A stretch of 60,450 nt of DNA from an uncultured Clostridia bacterium (lineage in GTDB: Bacteria; Bacillota; Clostridia; TANB77; CAG-508): assembly GCA_949482135.1 (NCBI GenBank), contig CASYFC010000012.1, positions 1-60,450 on the forward strand, in the 5' to 3' direction. Positions 9,409 through 19,283 of this stretch are shown one piece after another. The notes under the pieces were generated by a model. It saw only the letters and a program-made list of their open reading frames with translations, was not told the DNA's origin and made no database searches. A program made the position numbers and the translations under genes. The stretch's first letter is position 1. Each line of letters begins with the position of its first letter.

Positions 9409-10428
9409 ATGTCAGTAAAAGTAGCTATAAATGGATTTGGACGTATAGGACGTCTTGCATTTAGACAAATGTTTGGAGCAGAAGGATATGAAATCGTTGC
9501 AATCAACGACTTAACAAGCCCAGACATGTTAGCACACCTTTTAAAATATGATTCTGCACAAAAAAGATATGAAAAAGCAGATACAGTAGTAGCAGGAGAA
9601 GACTCTATTACAGTTGATGGCAAAACAATCAAAATATATGCAGAAAAAGATGCAGCTAATTTACCATGGGGAGAAATAGGAGTTGATGTTGTATTAGAAT
9701 GTACAGGTTTCTATACATCAAAAGAAAAAGCTTCAGCTCATATTACAGCAGGAGCTAAAAAAGTTGTTATTTCTGCACCAGCAGGAAAAGATTTACCAAC
9801 AGTTGTTTTTGGTGTTAATGAAAACATATTAACTGCAGAAGATACAGTTATTTCAGCAGCTTCTTGTACAACAAACTGCTTAGCACCAATGGCTAAAGCA
9901 TTAAACGACTATGCACCAATTCAATCAGGAATCATGACAACAGTACATGCTTATACTGGAGACCAAATGGTACTTGATGGACCACATAGAAAAGCAGATT
10001 TAAGAAGAGCTAGAGCAGCAGCTGTAAATATCGTTCCTAATTCAACAGGAGCAGCTAAAGCTATAGGACTTGTTATTCCAGAATTAAATGGAAAATTAAT
10101 TGGTTCTGCACAAAGAGTTCCAGTTCCAACAGGATCTACAACAATCTTGATTGCTACAGTAAGAAGCAATGAAGAAGTTACACCAGAATCAATTAATGCA
10201 GCTATGAAATCAGCTTCTAGTGCATCTTTCGGATACACAGAAGAACCATTAGTTTCTTCAGATATTATAGGAATCACATATGGTTCATTATTTGACGCAA
10301 CACAAACAATGGTAACAAAAGTAGAAGATGGATTATATCAAGTACAAGTTGTTTCTTGGTATGATAATGAAAATTCTTACACAAGCCAAATGGTAAGAAC
10401 AATCAAATATTTTGCTGAATTAAACTAA
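9409..10428 (+). CDS. gap: glyceraldehyde-3-phosphate dehydrogenase
   Basis: Converts glyceraldehyde-3-phosphate, NAD and phosphate to 1,3-bisphosphoglycerate. The 339 residues match the family length. The N-terminal NAD fold starts [18 protein letters not shown], the catalytic motif [12 protein letters not shown] places the active cysteine at residue 153, and [13 protein letters not shown] closes the protein. Codon use is biased toward preferred codons, as expected for a highly expressed gene. It is a single-gene unit with its own promoter and a terminator, placed 230 bases before pgk-tpiA-gpmI. Confidence 0.98.
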   Translation: MSVKVAINGFGRIGRLAFRQMFGAEGYEIVAINDLTSPDMLAHLLKYDSAQKRYEKADTVVAGEDSITVDGKTIKIYAEKDAANLPWGEIGVDVVLECTGFYTSKEKASAHITAGAKKVVISAPAGKDLPTVVFGVNENILTAEDTVISAASCTTNCLAPMAKALNDYAPIQSGIMTTVHAYTGDQMVLDGPHRKADLRRARAAAVNIVPNSTGAAKAIGLVIPELNGKLIGSAQRVPVPTGSTTILIATVRSNEEVTPESINAAMKSASSASFGYTEEPLVSSDIIGITYGSLFDATQTMVTKVEDGLYQVQVVSWYDNENSYTSQMVRTIKYFAELN

Positions 10429-10446
10429 TTAAAATAAGTTATAAAG

Positions 10447-10476
10447 GAAGATAGGTTTAGTGCTTATCTTCTTTTT
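10447..10476 (+). terminator. terminator after gap (first)
   Basis: GAAGATA pairs with TATCTTC across an 11-base loop and is followed by TTTTTG. Confidence 0.75.
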
Positions 10477-10522
10477 GTTTATAAAAAGTAATAGAATTCC
10501 CCAAATTGGTAAAAATAGTTAA

Positions 10523-10550
10523 AAGAATACTTGAAAAGTATTCTTTTTTG
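10523..10550 (+). terminator. second terminator between gap and pgk
   Basis: AAGAATACTT and AGTATTCTT form a near-perfect stem around a GAAA tetraloop, followed by TTTTG. Together with the upstream hairpin it separates gap from the pgk operon. Confidence 0.75.
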
Positions 10551-10659
10551 TTATAGAATAGCTTTGTATGAAAATATGAAAAAATATAAATAAAAAATTT
10601 ATAAAACAAAAAATTTGTAAAGTAAAAGCTTTGCAAAGAAATTAAAGGAGGATGTTTTA

Positions 10660-11844
10660 ATGAGCAAAAAAACAGTAAAAGATATTGATGTAAAAGGAAA
10701 AAAAGTATTAGTAAGATGTGATTTTAATGTTCCATATGATGAAAACAGAAAAATTACAGATAACAGAAGAATTGTTGCTGCACTACCAACAATCAAATAC
10801 TTACTTGAAAATGATTGTAAAGTAATACTTTGTTCACACTTAGGAAGACCAAAGGGAGAAGTAAAACCAGAATATTCAATGAACATAGTTGCAGAAGAAT
10901 TATCAAGATTATTAGGAAAAGAAGTAAAACTTGCTAAAGATGTTGTAGGACCAGATGCTAAAAATCTAGCAGCAAATTTACAAGCAGGGGAAGTTATGCT
11001 TCTTGAAAATGTTAGATATGAAGCAGGAGAAGAAAAAAATGATGAGAACTTATCAAAAGAATTTGCTTCAATGGCTGAAATTTTTGTAAATGATGCTTTT
11101 GGTACAGCACACAGAGCTCATAGCTCAACAACAGGTGTTGCAAGCTATTTACCAGCAGTATCAGGATTCTTAATTGAAAAAGAATTAAAATTCTTAGGAT
11201 CAGCCTTAGAAAATCCAGAAAGACCATTCATGGCAATTTTAGGTGGAAAAAAAGTATCAGATAAAATTGGTGTTATAAATGCATTATTAGAGAAAGTAGA
11301 CGTTTTAATGATTGGTGGAGCTATGGCTTACACATTCTTTAAATCAATGGGATATGAAGTTGGAAATTCAATTTGCGAATTAGATAAATTAGATTTAGCA
11401 AAAGAGCTTATGGAAAAAGCAAAAACTAAAGGTGTAAAATTCATGTTACCAGTAGATACAAAAGTTGGTAAAGAATTTTCAGCAGATACAGAAAGCAAAA
11501 CAGTTAAATATACAGAAATTCCAGCTGGTTGGGAAGGATTTGATATTGGTCAAGAAACAATAGAAATGTATTCTAAAGAATTACAAAATGCAAAAACAGT
11601 AATTTGGAATGGACCAGTTGGATTATTTGAATTTGATCAATTTGCTATTGGAACAAACAGTATTGCAAAAGCATTAGCCGATGTAGATTGTATAAAAATA
11701 ATTGGTGGTGGAGATTCAGCAGCTGCTGTTGAAAAAGCAGGATTAGCTGAAAAATTCACACATATTTCTACAGGTGGTGGAGCTTCACTTGAATTCTTAG
11801 AAGGTAAAAAATTACCTGGAATTGAAGCTTTACAAGATAAATAG
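10660..11844 (+). CDS. pgk: phosphoglycerate kinase
   Basis: Transfers the acyl phosphate of 1,3-bisphosphoglycerate to ADP. The 394-residue, two-lobed enzyme carries [19 protein letters not shown] and the substrate arginine region near 15-40, SHLGRPKGE near 60, and a nucleotide-binding glycine-rich segment [15 protein letters not shown] with [16 protein letters not shown] at the C-terminus. The start is preceded by AAAGGAGG. It opens the pgk-tpiA-gpmI operon; tpiA follows 13 bases after its stop. Confidence 0.98.
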   Translation: MSKKTVKDIDVKGKKVLVRCDFNVPYDENRKITDNRRIVAALPTIKYLLENDCKVILCSHLGRPKGEVKPEYSMNIVAEELSRLLGKEVKLAKDVVGPDAKNLAANLQAGEVMLLENVRYEAGEEKNDENLSKEFASMAEIFVNDAFGTAHRAHSSTTGVASYLPAVSGFLIEKELKFLGSALENPERPFMAILGGKKVSDKIGVINALLEKVDVLMIGGAMAYTFFKSMGYEVGNSICELDKLDLAKELMEKAKTKGVKFMLPVDTKVGKEFSADTESKTVKYTEIPAGWEGFDIGQETIEMYSKELQNAKTVIWNGPVGLFEFDQFAIGTNSIAKALADVDCIKIIGGGDSAAAVEKAGLAEKFTHISTGGGASLEFLEGKKLPGIEALQDK

Positions 11845-11857
11845 GAGGATTAAATTT

Positions 11858-12610
11858 ATGAGAAGAAAAGTAATTGCAGGAAACTGGAAAATGAATATGC
11901 TTCCAAATGAAGCAATTGAATATATTCAAAGTTTTGAAACAATGGTTAAAGACTCTAAAGCTGAAATAATCTTATGTGTACCATATACAGATTTATTTTA
12001 TTGTTTAATGAATGCTCAAGGAACAAATATAAAAATAGGTGCTCAAAATATGCATTTTGCAGAAAATGGGGCATACACTGGAGAAGTTTCTCCTAAAATG
12101 TTAAAATCAATTGGAGTCCAATATGTAATTATAGGTCACTCTGAAAGAAGACAATATTTTAATGAAACAGATGAAACTGTTAATAAAAAAATAAAGGCCG
12201 CTTTTGAAAATGAATTAAAACCAATAGTTTGTGTTGGTGAAACATTAGAACAAAGAGAAGCTGGAAAAACAGAAAATATTATAACATCTCAAACTCGTTT
12301 AGCTTTAGATGGTTTAACAGGAGAGCAAGTTAAAAATACAATAATTGCTTATGAACCAATTTGGGCTATAGGAACAGGAAAAACAGCAACTTCAGAAGAC
12401 GCTAATAATTCTATAAAAGCTATTAGAGCTGAAATCAAAAGATTATATGGTGATGATGTTGCAGAAAATGTTATTATCCAATACGGTGGAAGTGTAAAAT
12501 CTTCAAATGCAAAAGAATTATTTAGTACATCAGATATAGATGGTGGATTAGTTGGTGGAGCCAGCTTAAAACCAGATGAATTTAGCAAAATAGTAAATTA
12601 TGATAAATAA
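11858..12610 (+). CDS. tpiA: triosephosphate isomerase
   Basis: Interconverts dihydroxyacetone phosphate and glyceraldehyde-3-phosphate. I chose the ATG at 11858 because AGGAGG precedes it at eight bases and the protein then begins [13 protein letters not shown], the family start; an upstream in-frame start would overlap pgk. The 250-residue barrel shows the catalytic lysine in GNWKMN, the histidine in IIGHSERR, the glutamate in [12 protein letters not shown] and the phosphate loop YGGSVK. It sits between pgk and gpmI in one operon. Confidence 0.98.
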   Translation: MRRKVIAGNWKMNMLPNEAIEYIQSFETMVKDSKAEIILCVPYTDLFYCLMNAQGTNIKIGAQNMHFAENGAYTGEVSPKMLKSIGVQYVIIGHSERRQYFNETDETVNKKIKAAFENELKPIVCVGETLEQREAGKTENIITSQTRLALDGLTGEQVKNTIIAYEPIWAIGTGKTATSEDANNSIKAIRAEIKRLYGDDVAENVIIQYGGSVKSSNAKELFSTSDIDGGLVGGASLKPDEFSKIVNYDK

Positions 12611-12633
12611 TAGATGGGAAGTGTAACAAAAAA

Positions 12634-14166
12634 ATGAGTAAATTAACAATGTTAATGATATTAGATGGTTTTGGAATTAATGAAAAAACAGAAGGAAATT
12701 CAGTAAAATTAGCTAATGTACCAAACTTAAATGAAATATTAACAAAAAATCCAAATACAATAGTTCATACTAGTGGATTAGCAGTTGGATTACCAGATGG
12801 TCAAATGGGAAATTCAGAAGTTGGTCATACAAATATTGGTGCAGGAAGAGTTGTATATCAAGATTTAGCAAAAATAACAAAAGCTATTGAAGATGGAGAT
12901 TTCTTTAGTGTACCAGAATTTGTAAAAGCTATAGAAAATTGTAAAAAGAATAATTCAAAATTGCATATTATGGGATTATTATCTAATGGTGGTGTTCATA
13001 GTCATAATCGTCATTTATATGCTTTACTAGAATTAGCAAAAAGAAAAGATTTCGAAAAAGTATATGTTCATTGCTTCATGGATGGAAGAGATACTCCACC
13101 AGCATCAGGCGAAGGATATATTACAGAATTAGAAGAAAAGATAAAAGAAAAAGGTGTTGGTCAAATTGCAACTATCTCTGGAAGATTCTATAGCATGGAT
13201 AGAGATAAGAGATGGGAAAGAGTAAGCCAAGCATATAGTGCTATAGTAAATGGAGAAGGAGAAAAATCATTATCTGCTGTTTCTGCTATTGAAGAATCTT
13301 ATCAAAAAGAAGTATTTGATGAATTTGTTAAACCAACAGTTATTACAAATAAAAATGGTGAACCTGTTGCTAAATTAGAAGATGGAGATTCAGTTATATT
13401 CTTTAACTTCAGACCAGATAGAGCAAGAGAAATTACTAGAAGTATTGTAGATAAAGAATTTGATGGATTTGAAACTAAAAAATTAAATACTTATTTTGTA
13501 TGTATGACACCATATGATGAAACAATGCCAAATGTAGAAGTTGCTTATAAAAAAGAAGAATTAAAAAATACTTTTGGAGAATATATAAGTAATAAAGGAT
13601 TAAAACAATTAAGAATTGCTGAAACTGAAAAATATGCTCATGTTACATTTTTCTTTAATGGAGGAAAAGAAGAACAATATGTTGGTGAAGATAGAATTTT
13701 AGTTCCATCACCAAAAGTTGAAACATATGATTTAAAACCTGAAATGAGTGCTTATGAAGTAACAGATAAAGTAGTAGAAGCTATAAAATCTGCAAAATAT
13801 GATTCAATAATATTAAATTTTGCAAACCCAGATATGGTTGGACACACAGGAAATATAGATGCAGCTGTTAAAGCATTAGAAGCTATAGATGAATGTGTAG
13901 GAAGAGTTGTAGATGCTATAAATGAAGTTAATGGAACATTATTAATAACAGCAGATCATGGAAACTGTGAACAAATGGTAGACTACAAAACTGGAGAACC
14001 ACATACTGCTCATACTACAAGTCCAGTTCCACTAGCAATAGTTGGCTTACCTGCAAACAAAAAAATAAAAGAAGGACGTTTAGCAGATTTAGCACCAACA
14101 ATGTTAGAACTAATGGGATTAGAAAAACCTGAAGAAATGACAGGAGAAAGCTTACTAGAGAATTAA
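12634..14166 (+). CDS. gpmI: 2,3-bisphosphoglycerate-independent phosphoglycerate mutase
   Basis: Manganese enzyme that isomerises 3- and 2-phosphoglycerate; the cofactor-independent type is usual in spore formers, where pH-dependent inactivation helps build the spore store of 3-phosphoglycerate. The 510 residues match the family. DGFG near residue 11 and the phosphorylated serine in QMGNSEVGH (Ser61) are present, as are the metal ligands in HCFMDGRDT and the C-terminal [10 protein letters not shown] and [10 protein letters not shown]. It is the third gene of the operon, 23 bases after tpiA. Its ribosome site, GGGAAG, is modest. Confidence 0.98.
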   Translation: MSKLTMLMILDGFGINEKTEGNSVKLANVPNLNEILTKNPNTIVHTSGLAVGLPDGQMGNSEVGHTNIGAGRVVYQDLAKITKAIEDGDFFSVPEFVKAIENCKKNNSKLHIMGLLSNGGVHSHNRHLYALLELAKRKDFEKVYVHCFMDGRDTPPASGEGYITELEEKIKEKGVGQIATISGRFYSMDRDKRWERVSQAYSAIVNGEGEKSLSAVSAIEESYQKEVFDEFVKPTVITNKNGEPVAKLEDGDSVIFFNFRPDRAREITRSIVDKEFDGFETKKLNTYFVCMTPYDETMPNVEVAYKKEELKNTFGEYISNKGLKQLRIAETEKYAHVTFFFNGGKEEQYVGEDRILVPSPKVETYDLKPEMSAYEVTDKVVEAIKSAKYDSIILNFANPDMVGHTGNIDAAVKALEAIDECVGRVVDAINEVNGTLLITADHGNCEQMVDYKTGEPHTAHTTSPVPLAIVGLPANKKIKEGRLADLAPTMLELMGLEKPEEMTGESLLEN

Positions 14167-14190
14167 TCGTTAAATTTTAGGAGAAAATTT

Positions 14191-14946
14191 ATGATAAATT
14201 TACCAGAAGAAAAATTATTGTACTCTGATATACAAAAGAAATTGTTCTATATAATTCCAGAAAAATGGGAAAAAATATATTTATATGCTTCTGTTATAAG
14301 TGTTCCTAATCAAAAATCAGTAGGTGAAATGTATTTCTACTATTTACCTAAAGGGATTATAAAAAAGAAATTTGTAAATGGATATGAAATTCCTAACATA
14401 TTTAATATAGATGAAGAACAATATTCTAAGTTAATCAGTGATGTATACAACTCTATAAAATTATTACATGAACGATTTGTTAATACTAAAAGAAGTGTTT
14501 GGAGTAGTATAAATATAACAATAGAAAATTTTAAATTTAAAATTGAATTTGATTATGAAGATTTAACAGAATCTCCATTTGATTCTTATGAGCGTCATGT
14601 AATATGGAGATATAAACATCTTCAAGAAGGAATTGAAACTTTAGGAAGAAAAGATAAGAAAATAGTTCAAGCTTATTTAGAGTATGAAAGTGTTCAATCT
14701 CCTAGAAAAAAAGATGTTTATATAGAAGGTGTATACAAACAACCGGTTAAAAACATTATAGATTTTGAAAAAACTTTAACTGTAGAGGAAGCAATCGCTC
14801 AATCAAAAGCTCCTGAATCTGATAAGGAAAAAGAAAAAAAGAAGTCAGGTTTATTTAAAAAGAAAAATAAAATTGAAGATATAATAGTTGATGAAGACGA
14901 AGAAAATATTGGTGTTACTAACCAAATCTTAAATTTCAAAAAATAA
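14191..14946 (+). CDS. DUF600/YezG-like protein
   Basis: The first 150 residues resemble the YezG (DUF600) fold: EKWEKIYLYASVISVPNQKSVGEMYFYY followed by P.IFNIDEEQYSKLISDVY and a helical stretch. In Bacillus subtilis YezG is the immunity partner of an LXG toxin. Here the protein is longer (251 residues) with a charged, lysine-rich tail. It follows gpmI by 24 bases with a good AGGAG site, so it may be cotranscribed with glycolysis genes. No LXG toxin is next to it. The family call is by resemblance; its role is open. Confidence 0.6.
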   Translation: MINLPEEKLLYSDIQKKLFYIIPEKWEKIYLYASVISVPNQKSVGEMYFYYLPKGIIKKKFVNGYEIPNIFNIDEEQYSKLISDVYNSIKLLHERFVNTKRSVWSSINITIENFKFKIEFDYEDLTESPFDSYERHVIWRYKHLQEGIETLGRKDKKIVQAYLEYESVQSPRKKDVYIEGVYKQPVKNIIDFEKTLTVEEAIAQSKAPESDKEKEKKKSGLFKKKNKIEDIIVDEDEENIGVTNQILNFKK

Positions 14947-14950
14947 TTAA

Positions 14951-14990
14951 AAAAAGAAAGTAGAATTTAATAAATTTTACTTTCTTTTTA
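14951..14990 (+). terminator. terminator after the glycolytic operon and DUF600 gene
   Basis: AAAAAGAAAGTA pairs with TACTTTCTTTTT across a 15-base AT-rich loop; the right arm doubles as the T-rich tail. Confidence 0.75.
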
Positions 14991-15075
14991 TTGGTATAAA
15001 GTATACATAAAGTAATGACAAAACGAATTATCTGTGATATAATGGTGAACAGAGGTTAATTTAAGGAGGAAGAAA

Positions 15076-17094
15076 ATGGGATTTTGGAGATCTTTTTTTG
15101 GATTAGAAGATAAAAATGAAACTAATAGAATGGGAGGCGAAAAATCTGAATTTGATACAACATTTGTTACATATGATGAAGAAAAGAAATTTGAAGATAG
15201 TATTTATGGTTCGCTTCAATTATTTGATGCAGATGTTTCATACATATCAGAAGTATTACCAGAAAGAGGAGAAAGTCTGCAAAAACAAATAAATTTATTA
15301 ACAGCATTATTAGAAAAAACTAATAATGAGAATGATCCAGAAGTTATTAGTGTATTTAGAACATTAAAGTCACAATTTGAAGAAGATAAAAAATTAGCTG
15401 ATGGAGAATATACAATTAGTGAATTAGAACATCAAAATGCGTTAATGGATAAAACATTTGAAAAACCAATATATAGTGATGGAATAAATAGACAAAAATT
15501 AGAAGAATATATATCATTCATTTCAAAAGTACAGAAAAAAGTTACAGAAAGCGAAATGAATGGTAGTCCATTATTAACAAAAGTTCAAAAACAAAAATTT
15601 AATACTATTTCAATGAAATCTGAATATAGAATAAAAATGTTAGAATTAATGTTTCTTTCAAATAATTATTATGATGTTCCAACAAATCCATTTAAGGATT
15701 TATCACTTACAAAACAAAAAATATTTTCAAAGATGTTTTATGAAGATGCTAAAAAGGCTGCTAGTCAATATGATATATTATCATTTTCAGAAGAGGAATT
15801 TAATCAATATGATACAAGATATTTTAATTCGATAGATTCTATGGCTAAAGAATTAAATAGTCAAATGTCAAATGTAAGAATGATAGACGATTTTTCAATA
15901 AGCCAATTATTTGATAGCTCTAATGAAGATAGCAAATCATTTGAATTTTTAAAAAGATTTGTTAGGTTTAAACTAACACTTAATGAAATGGAAGATAAAA
16001 AAGACAAAATAGGCGAAGAATTAAAGAAAAGAGAAGAACAAAAAAAAGCTGAAGAAGAAAAAGCAAAACAAAAAGCGGAAGAAAAAGCTAGAAAAGAAAA
16101 AGAAAAGCAAGATGCAATAGAATCAGAGCAAAGAAAAGCGCAAGAAGAAATTGAAAAATTAAAAGCTTATACAGATGAAGATATAAGAAGAGAAATAGAT
16201 AGAATTGAACATGATTTAACAGCAAAAGGAAGTAGATTTGTAAATATATTAGAATTCCAGAAAAAAATTGCAAGAGCAAAAGGTTTATTAGATACTGAAG
16301 AAAATTTAACTAAAGACGGAATTATGTATAAGGCAGTAGATGCAACTACAGCTTATGAAATTATAAAAAAAGCAAATACATTAGGAATTAGTTATGCTGC
16401 ATTTCCTGATTGTCAAGAAAATCGTGATGGTGGATTTATGTTCGCTGTTCCTGAATCTGAAAAAGGAATTTTTAATGTTGAAAGAGAAGCAATAAACTTT
16501 TCATCTAGAAGTTATGAATGGCGTAATGATGAAAATCTAGGACAATATCCAGGATTTATTTTAAATGAATTAGATAGTATGTTAGAACAAAATGAAACAA
16601 TAAGAAATATGATATCAGCACCTTCAAATGGAGTTCTTTATACATTATGGATTGGATATAATTCTTATAATGGAAGAACATCTGGATATAATGGAAGAAA
16701 GAATACAATATGTCATACTCTAGATAAAATAAGAATGAAATTAGATACTATAGGAAATAATCCAGAAGAATTGCAAGATGTTATGTGCTATGTAAGTGTT
16801 CCAGCTACAAGAAATATAATACCAATTTTAGATGCTTTTAAATCAGCTGGAGTTGCAAGTTATATAGAACCAGTACCAAAATCTGGTAAAAGGAATGAAA
16901 ATAATAGAAATAATATACAAATATACTTTGAAAGAGATCAATTAGATAAGTTTAAAGAAGATGTATTACCACAGATTTCTAATAATAATATAGGTATTGT
17001 AAATCTAAATTGGGAAAATGGAAGTATGGGAGCAGCAATAAGAGATGAATTAAATTGGCCTAAACTTAAAGACAAAGATGAAGATGAAAGATAG
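15076..17094 (+). CDS. large coiled-coil protein of unknown function
   Basis: I do not recognise this 672-residue soluble protein. Residues 1-300 are mixed alpha-helical and acidic. From about 310 to 370 there is a strongly charged K/E/A-rich coiled coil (KKAEEEKAKQKAEEKARKEK). The last 270 residues look globular, with two repeated-looking blocks (AFPDCQENRDGGFMFAVPES and VPATRNIIPILDAFKSAGV). There is no signal peptide or membrane segment. It begins with AAGGAGG and a good spacing, and it has its own terminator, so it is a single-gene unit between the DUF600 gene and spoIIIA. Function not inferred. Confidence 0.75.
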   Translation: MGFWRSFFGLEDKNETNRMGGEKSEFDTTFVTYDEEKKFEDSIYGSLQLFDADVSYISEVLPERGESLQKQINLLTALLEKTNNENDPEVISVFRTLKSQFEEDKKLADGEYTISELEHQNALMDKTFEKPIYSDGINRQKLEEYISFISKVQKKVTESEMNGSPLLTKVQKQKFNTISMKSEYRIKMLELMFLSNNYYDVPTNPFKDLSLTKQKIFSKMFYEDAKKAASQYDILSFSEEEFNQYDTRYFNSIDSMAKELNSQMSNVRMIDDFSISQLFDSSNEDSKSFEFLKRFVRFKLTLNEMEDKKDKIGEELKKREEQKKAEEEKAKQKAEEKARKEKEKQDAIESEQRKAQEEIEKLKAYTDEDIRREIDRIEHDLTAKGSRFVNILEFQKKIARAKGLLDTEENLTKDGIMYKAVDATTAYEIIKKANTLGISYAAFPDCQENRDGGFMFAVPESEKGIFNVEREAINFSSRSYEWRNDENLGQYPGFILNELDSMLEQNETIRNMISAPSNGVLYTLWIGYNSYNGRTSGYNGRKNTICHTLDKIRMKLDTIGNNPEELQDVMCYVSVPATRNIIPILDAFKSAGVASYIEPVPKSGKRNENNRNNIQIYFERDQLDKFKEDVLPQISNNNIGIVNLNWENGSMGAAIRDELNWPKLKDKDEDER

Positions 17095-17121
17095 TATTGT
17101 AAATTTATATAGGAAAATAAG

Positions 17122-17155
17122 AAGTGTTAACTAAAAATTAGTTAGCACTTTTTTA
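17122..17155 (+). terminator. terminator before spoIIIA
   Basis: A 13-bp stem (AAGTGTTAACTAA with TTAGTTAGCACTT, one G-T pair) with an AAA loop is followed by TTTTTA. Confidence 0.85.
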
Positions 17156-17231
17156 TATATTTTTAATAAATAAGTTCTAAAAAATATTTTATGGAATATA
17201 TATTATTACAAGTAATAGAAAAGAGGAATAA

Positions 17232-18152
17232 ATGAAGAATATTATAGAATATTTTCCAGACAAGCTTCAAAATATTTTATTTGAAAAAATTAAACAAGAT
17301 GAAGACAAGTTAGAAGAAATTAGAATAAGAAATCAAAATTATATTATTTTAAAATTTAATAGTGAAGAAATAATAATTAAATATAAAGTAAATTCAGGAG
17401 AAATTATGAATATTTTACAATTAATATGCGAAAATTCAATATATTCCTATCAAAAACAAATATCTTCAGGATTTATTACTTTGCAAGGTGGACATAGAGT
17501 AGGTATTGTTGGTTCATGTGTTATAGAAAATAATAAAATTATAAATATAAATTATATAAATAGTTTTAATTTTAGAATAGCAAGACAAGTTATAGGATGT
17601 AGTAACAATTTACTAAAACATATTTTAGATATAGAAAATAATAATATTTTTAATACACTTATAATTTCGCCACCAGGATTTGGAAAAACAACTTTGGTAA
17701 GAGATATAGCAAGACAAGTATCTAATGGAATTGATATATATAAATTTAATGGAATTACAGTAGGAATAGTAGATGAAAGAAGTGAAATAGCAAGTTTATA
17801 CAAAGGCGTTCCGCAAAATGATGTTGGAATGAGAACTGATGTAATTGAAAATGTTTCTAAAGCAATTGGAATAAAAATACTTGTACGTTCTATGGCACCT
17901 AGAGTTATTATTGCAGACGAAGTTGGAATACTTGATGATATTGATGCAATAAATTATGCATTATGTTCAGGATGCAAGGGACTATTTACTGCTCATGGAA
18001 GTTCTTTGAAAGAGATTTATAAAAATCCAATTTTAAAAAAACTAATTGATACACATGTTTTTGAAAGATTAATTTTTTTAGATAAAAGTCAAAGATGTAA
18101 AGCAAAGGAAATTTATAAATTAAATAGTGAAAATTGCTATTCGTTTGAGTAA
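17232..18152 (+). CDS. spoIIIAA: stage III sporulation protein AA, ATPase
   Basis: Secretion-type ATPase of the SpoIIIA-SpoIIQ channel that connects mother cell and forespore during engulfment; it acts on the mother-cell side. The Walker A motif SPPGFGKTT lies near residues 145-153, followed by an arginine-rich GIVDERSEIA segment and the Walker B region VIIADEVG. The 306-residue length is normal. It opens the eight-gene spoIIIA operon. In spore formers this operon is read by sigma-E in the mother cell; I could not identify a convincing sigma-E promoter in the AT-rich leader. Confidence 0.95.
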   Translation: MKNIIEYFPDKLQNILFEKIKQDEDKLEEIRIRNQNYIILKFNSEEIIIKYKVNSGEIMNILQLICENSIYSYQKQISSGFITLQGGHRVGIVGSCVIENNKIININYINSFNFRIARQVIGCSNNLLKHILDIENNNIFNTLIISPPGFGKTTLVRDIARQVSNGIDIYKFNGITVGIVDERSEIASLYKGVPQNDVGMRTDVIENVSKAIGIKILVRSMAPRVIIADEVGILDDIDAINYALCSGCKGLFTAHGSSLKEIYKNPILKKLIDTHVFERLIFLDKSQRCKAKEIYKLNSENCYSFE

Positions 18153-18173
18153 ATTTTTATATGGGGAGTTTAT

Positions 18174-18674
18174 ATGATTTTTTTAAAAAATGTGAATTTG
18201 ATAGGTATTATCGCAATTTGTTCATATATTGGAATTCTAAAAAGCAAATCTTTTGAAAATAGAGTTGCAGAACTTTCAAAATTTCAAAGTGCCCTTGTAA
18301 TGTTTGAAAGTAAATTAAAATTTACATATGAACCAATTAAAGATATTTTTGAAGAAATTTCTAATGTAATTTACAAAAATGAAACTAATATATTTTTTTT
18401 TACATCAAAAGAAGAAAAGAATATTAATAAAGCATGGTGTGAAAATGCAGATAATATTTTATTTTTAAATAATTCTGATAAAGAAGTAATAAAAACAATA
18501 GGAAAATTGCTTGGAAAGACTGATATAGAAGGACAACTTAGTGAAATTTCATTAGGTCTTGATTTAATTGGTAAACAAATTGTAGAGGCAGAATATGAAA
18601 GAAATAAAAATTCTAAATTATATAAAACAATGGGAGTTATTTTAGGATTAGGAATTAGTATAATTTTAATTTAA
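18174..18674 (+). CDS. spoIIIAB: stage III sporulation protein AB
   Basis: Component of the SpoIIIA feeding-tube channel, related to GspF-type inner membrane platform proteins of type II secretion. It has an N-terminal hydrophobic helix (about 5-20), a helical cytoplasmic domain, and a C-terminal hydrophobic segment (MGVILGLGISIILI). The 166-residue length is usual. The spacing of 21 bases from spoIIIAA and order in the operon support the call. The N-terminal part is divergent from the Bacillus protein. Confidence 0.93.
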   Translation: MIFLKNVNLIGIIAICSYIGILKSKSFENRVAELSKFQSALVMFESKLKFTYEPIKDIFEEISNVIYKNETNIFFFTSKEEKNINKAWCENADNILFLNNSDKEVIKTIGKLLGKTDIEGQLSEISLGLDLIGKQIVEAEYERNKNSKLYKTMGVILGLGISIILI

Positions 18675-18687
18675 TTTTGGAGGATAT

Positions 18688-18882
18688 ATGAATATTGATT
18701 TATTATTAAAAATAGCAGGTGTTGGAATTTTAATTGCTGTTTTACATCAAATATTAAGTAAGGCAGGAAGAGATGATCAAGCTATGATGACATCACTTGC
18801 TGGAATGGTAATTGTACTTACAATTGTAGTAAAAGAAATTAGTACACTATTTGATACAGTTAGGACGGTGTTTAATTTATAG
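18688..18882 (+). CDS. spoIIIAC: stage III sporulation protein AC
   Basis: A 64-residue, two-helix membrane protein of the SpoIIIA channel, the normal length for SpoIIIAC. The first helix begins LLLKIAGVGILIAVLHQIL, the motif SKAGRDDQAMMTSLAGMV that follows is family-typical, and the second helix follows. A TTTGGAGGATAT ribosome site sets the start. The stop is directly followed by the spoIIIAD start. Confidence 0.96.
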   Translation: MNIDLLLKIAGVGILIAVLHQILSKAGRDDQAMMTSLAGMVIVLTIVVKEISTLFDTVRTVFNL

Positions 18883-19269
18883 ATGGATATTATAAAAATT
18901 ATTGGGATTGGTTTTATAACATTAATAATAACGATTATTTTAAAAGAATATAGAAAAGAATATGCAATATATGCTGTTATAATATGTGGAGCGATTATTC
19001 TACTGTATTCTTTAAACACAGTAACATCAATAGTGAATTTTTTAGAACAAATATCAAAAAATAGAAGTTTTAATACAGATTTTATTTCATGCTTGCTTAA
19101 AATAACAGGAATATCCATTTTAACAGAATATGCAGTAAGTATTTGCAAAGATTCAGGAGAAAGTGCTATTGCAAATAAAATAGATTTTGGTGGAAAAATA
19201 CTTATTATTTCTATGTCAATTCCTATAATTGGGACAACTTTAGAATCTTTAATACAAATTTTACCATAG
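18883..19269 (+). CDS. spoIIIAD: stage III sporulation protein AD
   Basis: Membrane component of the SpoIIIA complex, 128 residues with three or four hydrophobic helices; the family is a longer relative of SpoIIIAC. MDIIKIIGIGFITLIITIIL opens the first helix and the segment ISILTEYAVSICKDSGESA is characteristic. The ATG directly abuts the TAG of spoIIIAC, so translation is probably coupled. Confidence 0.95.
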   Translation: MDIIKIIGIGFITLIITIILKEYRKEYAIYAVIICGAIILLYSLNTVTSIVNFLEQISKNRSFNTDFISCLLKITGISILTEYAVSICKDSGESAIANKIDFGGKILIISMSIPIIGTTLESLIQILP

Positions 19270-19283
19270 GAGATTATTTGTAA

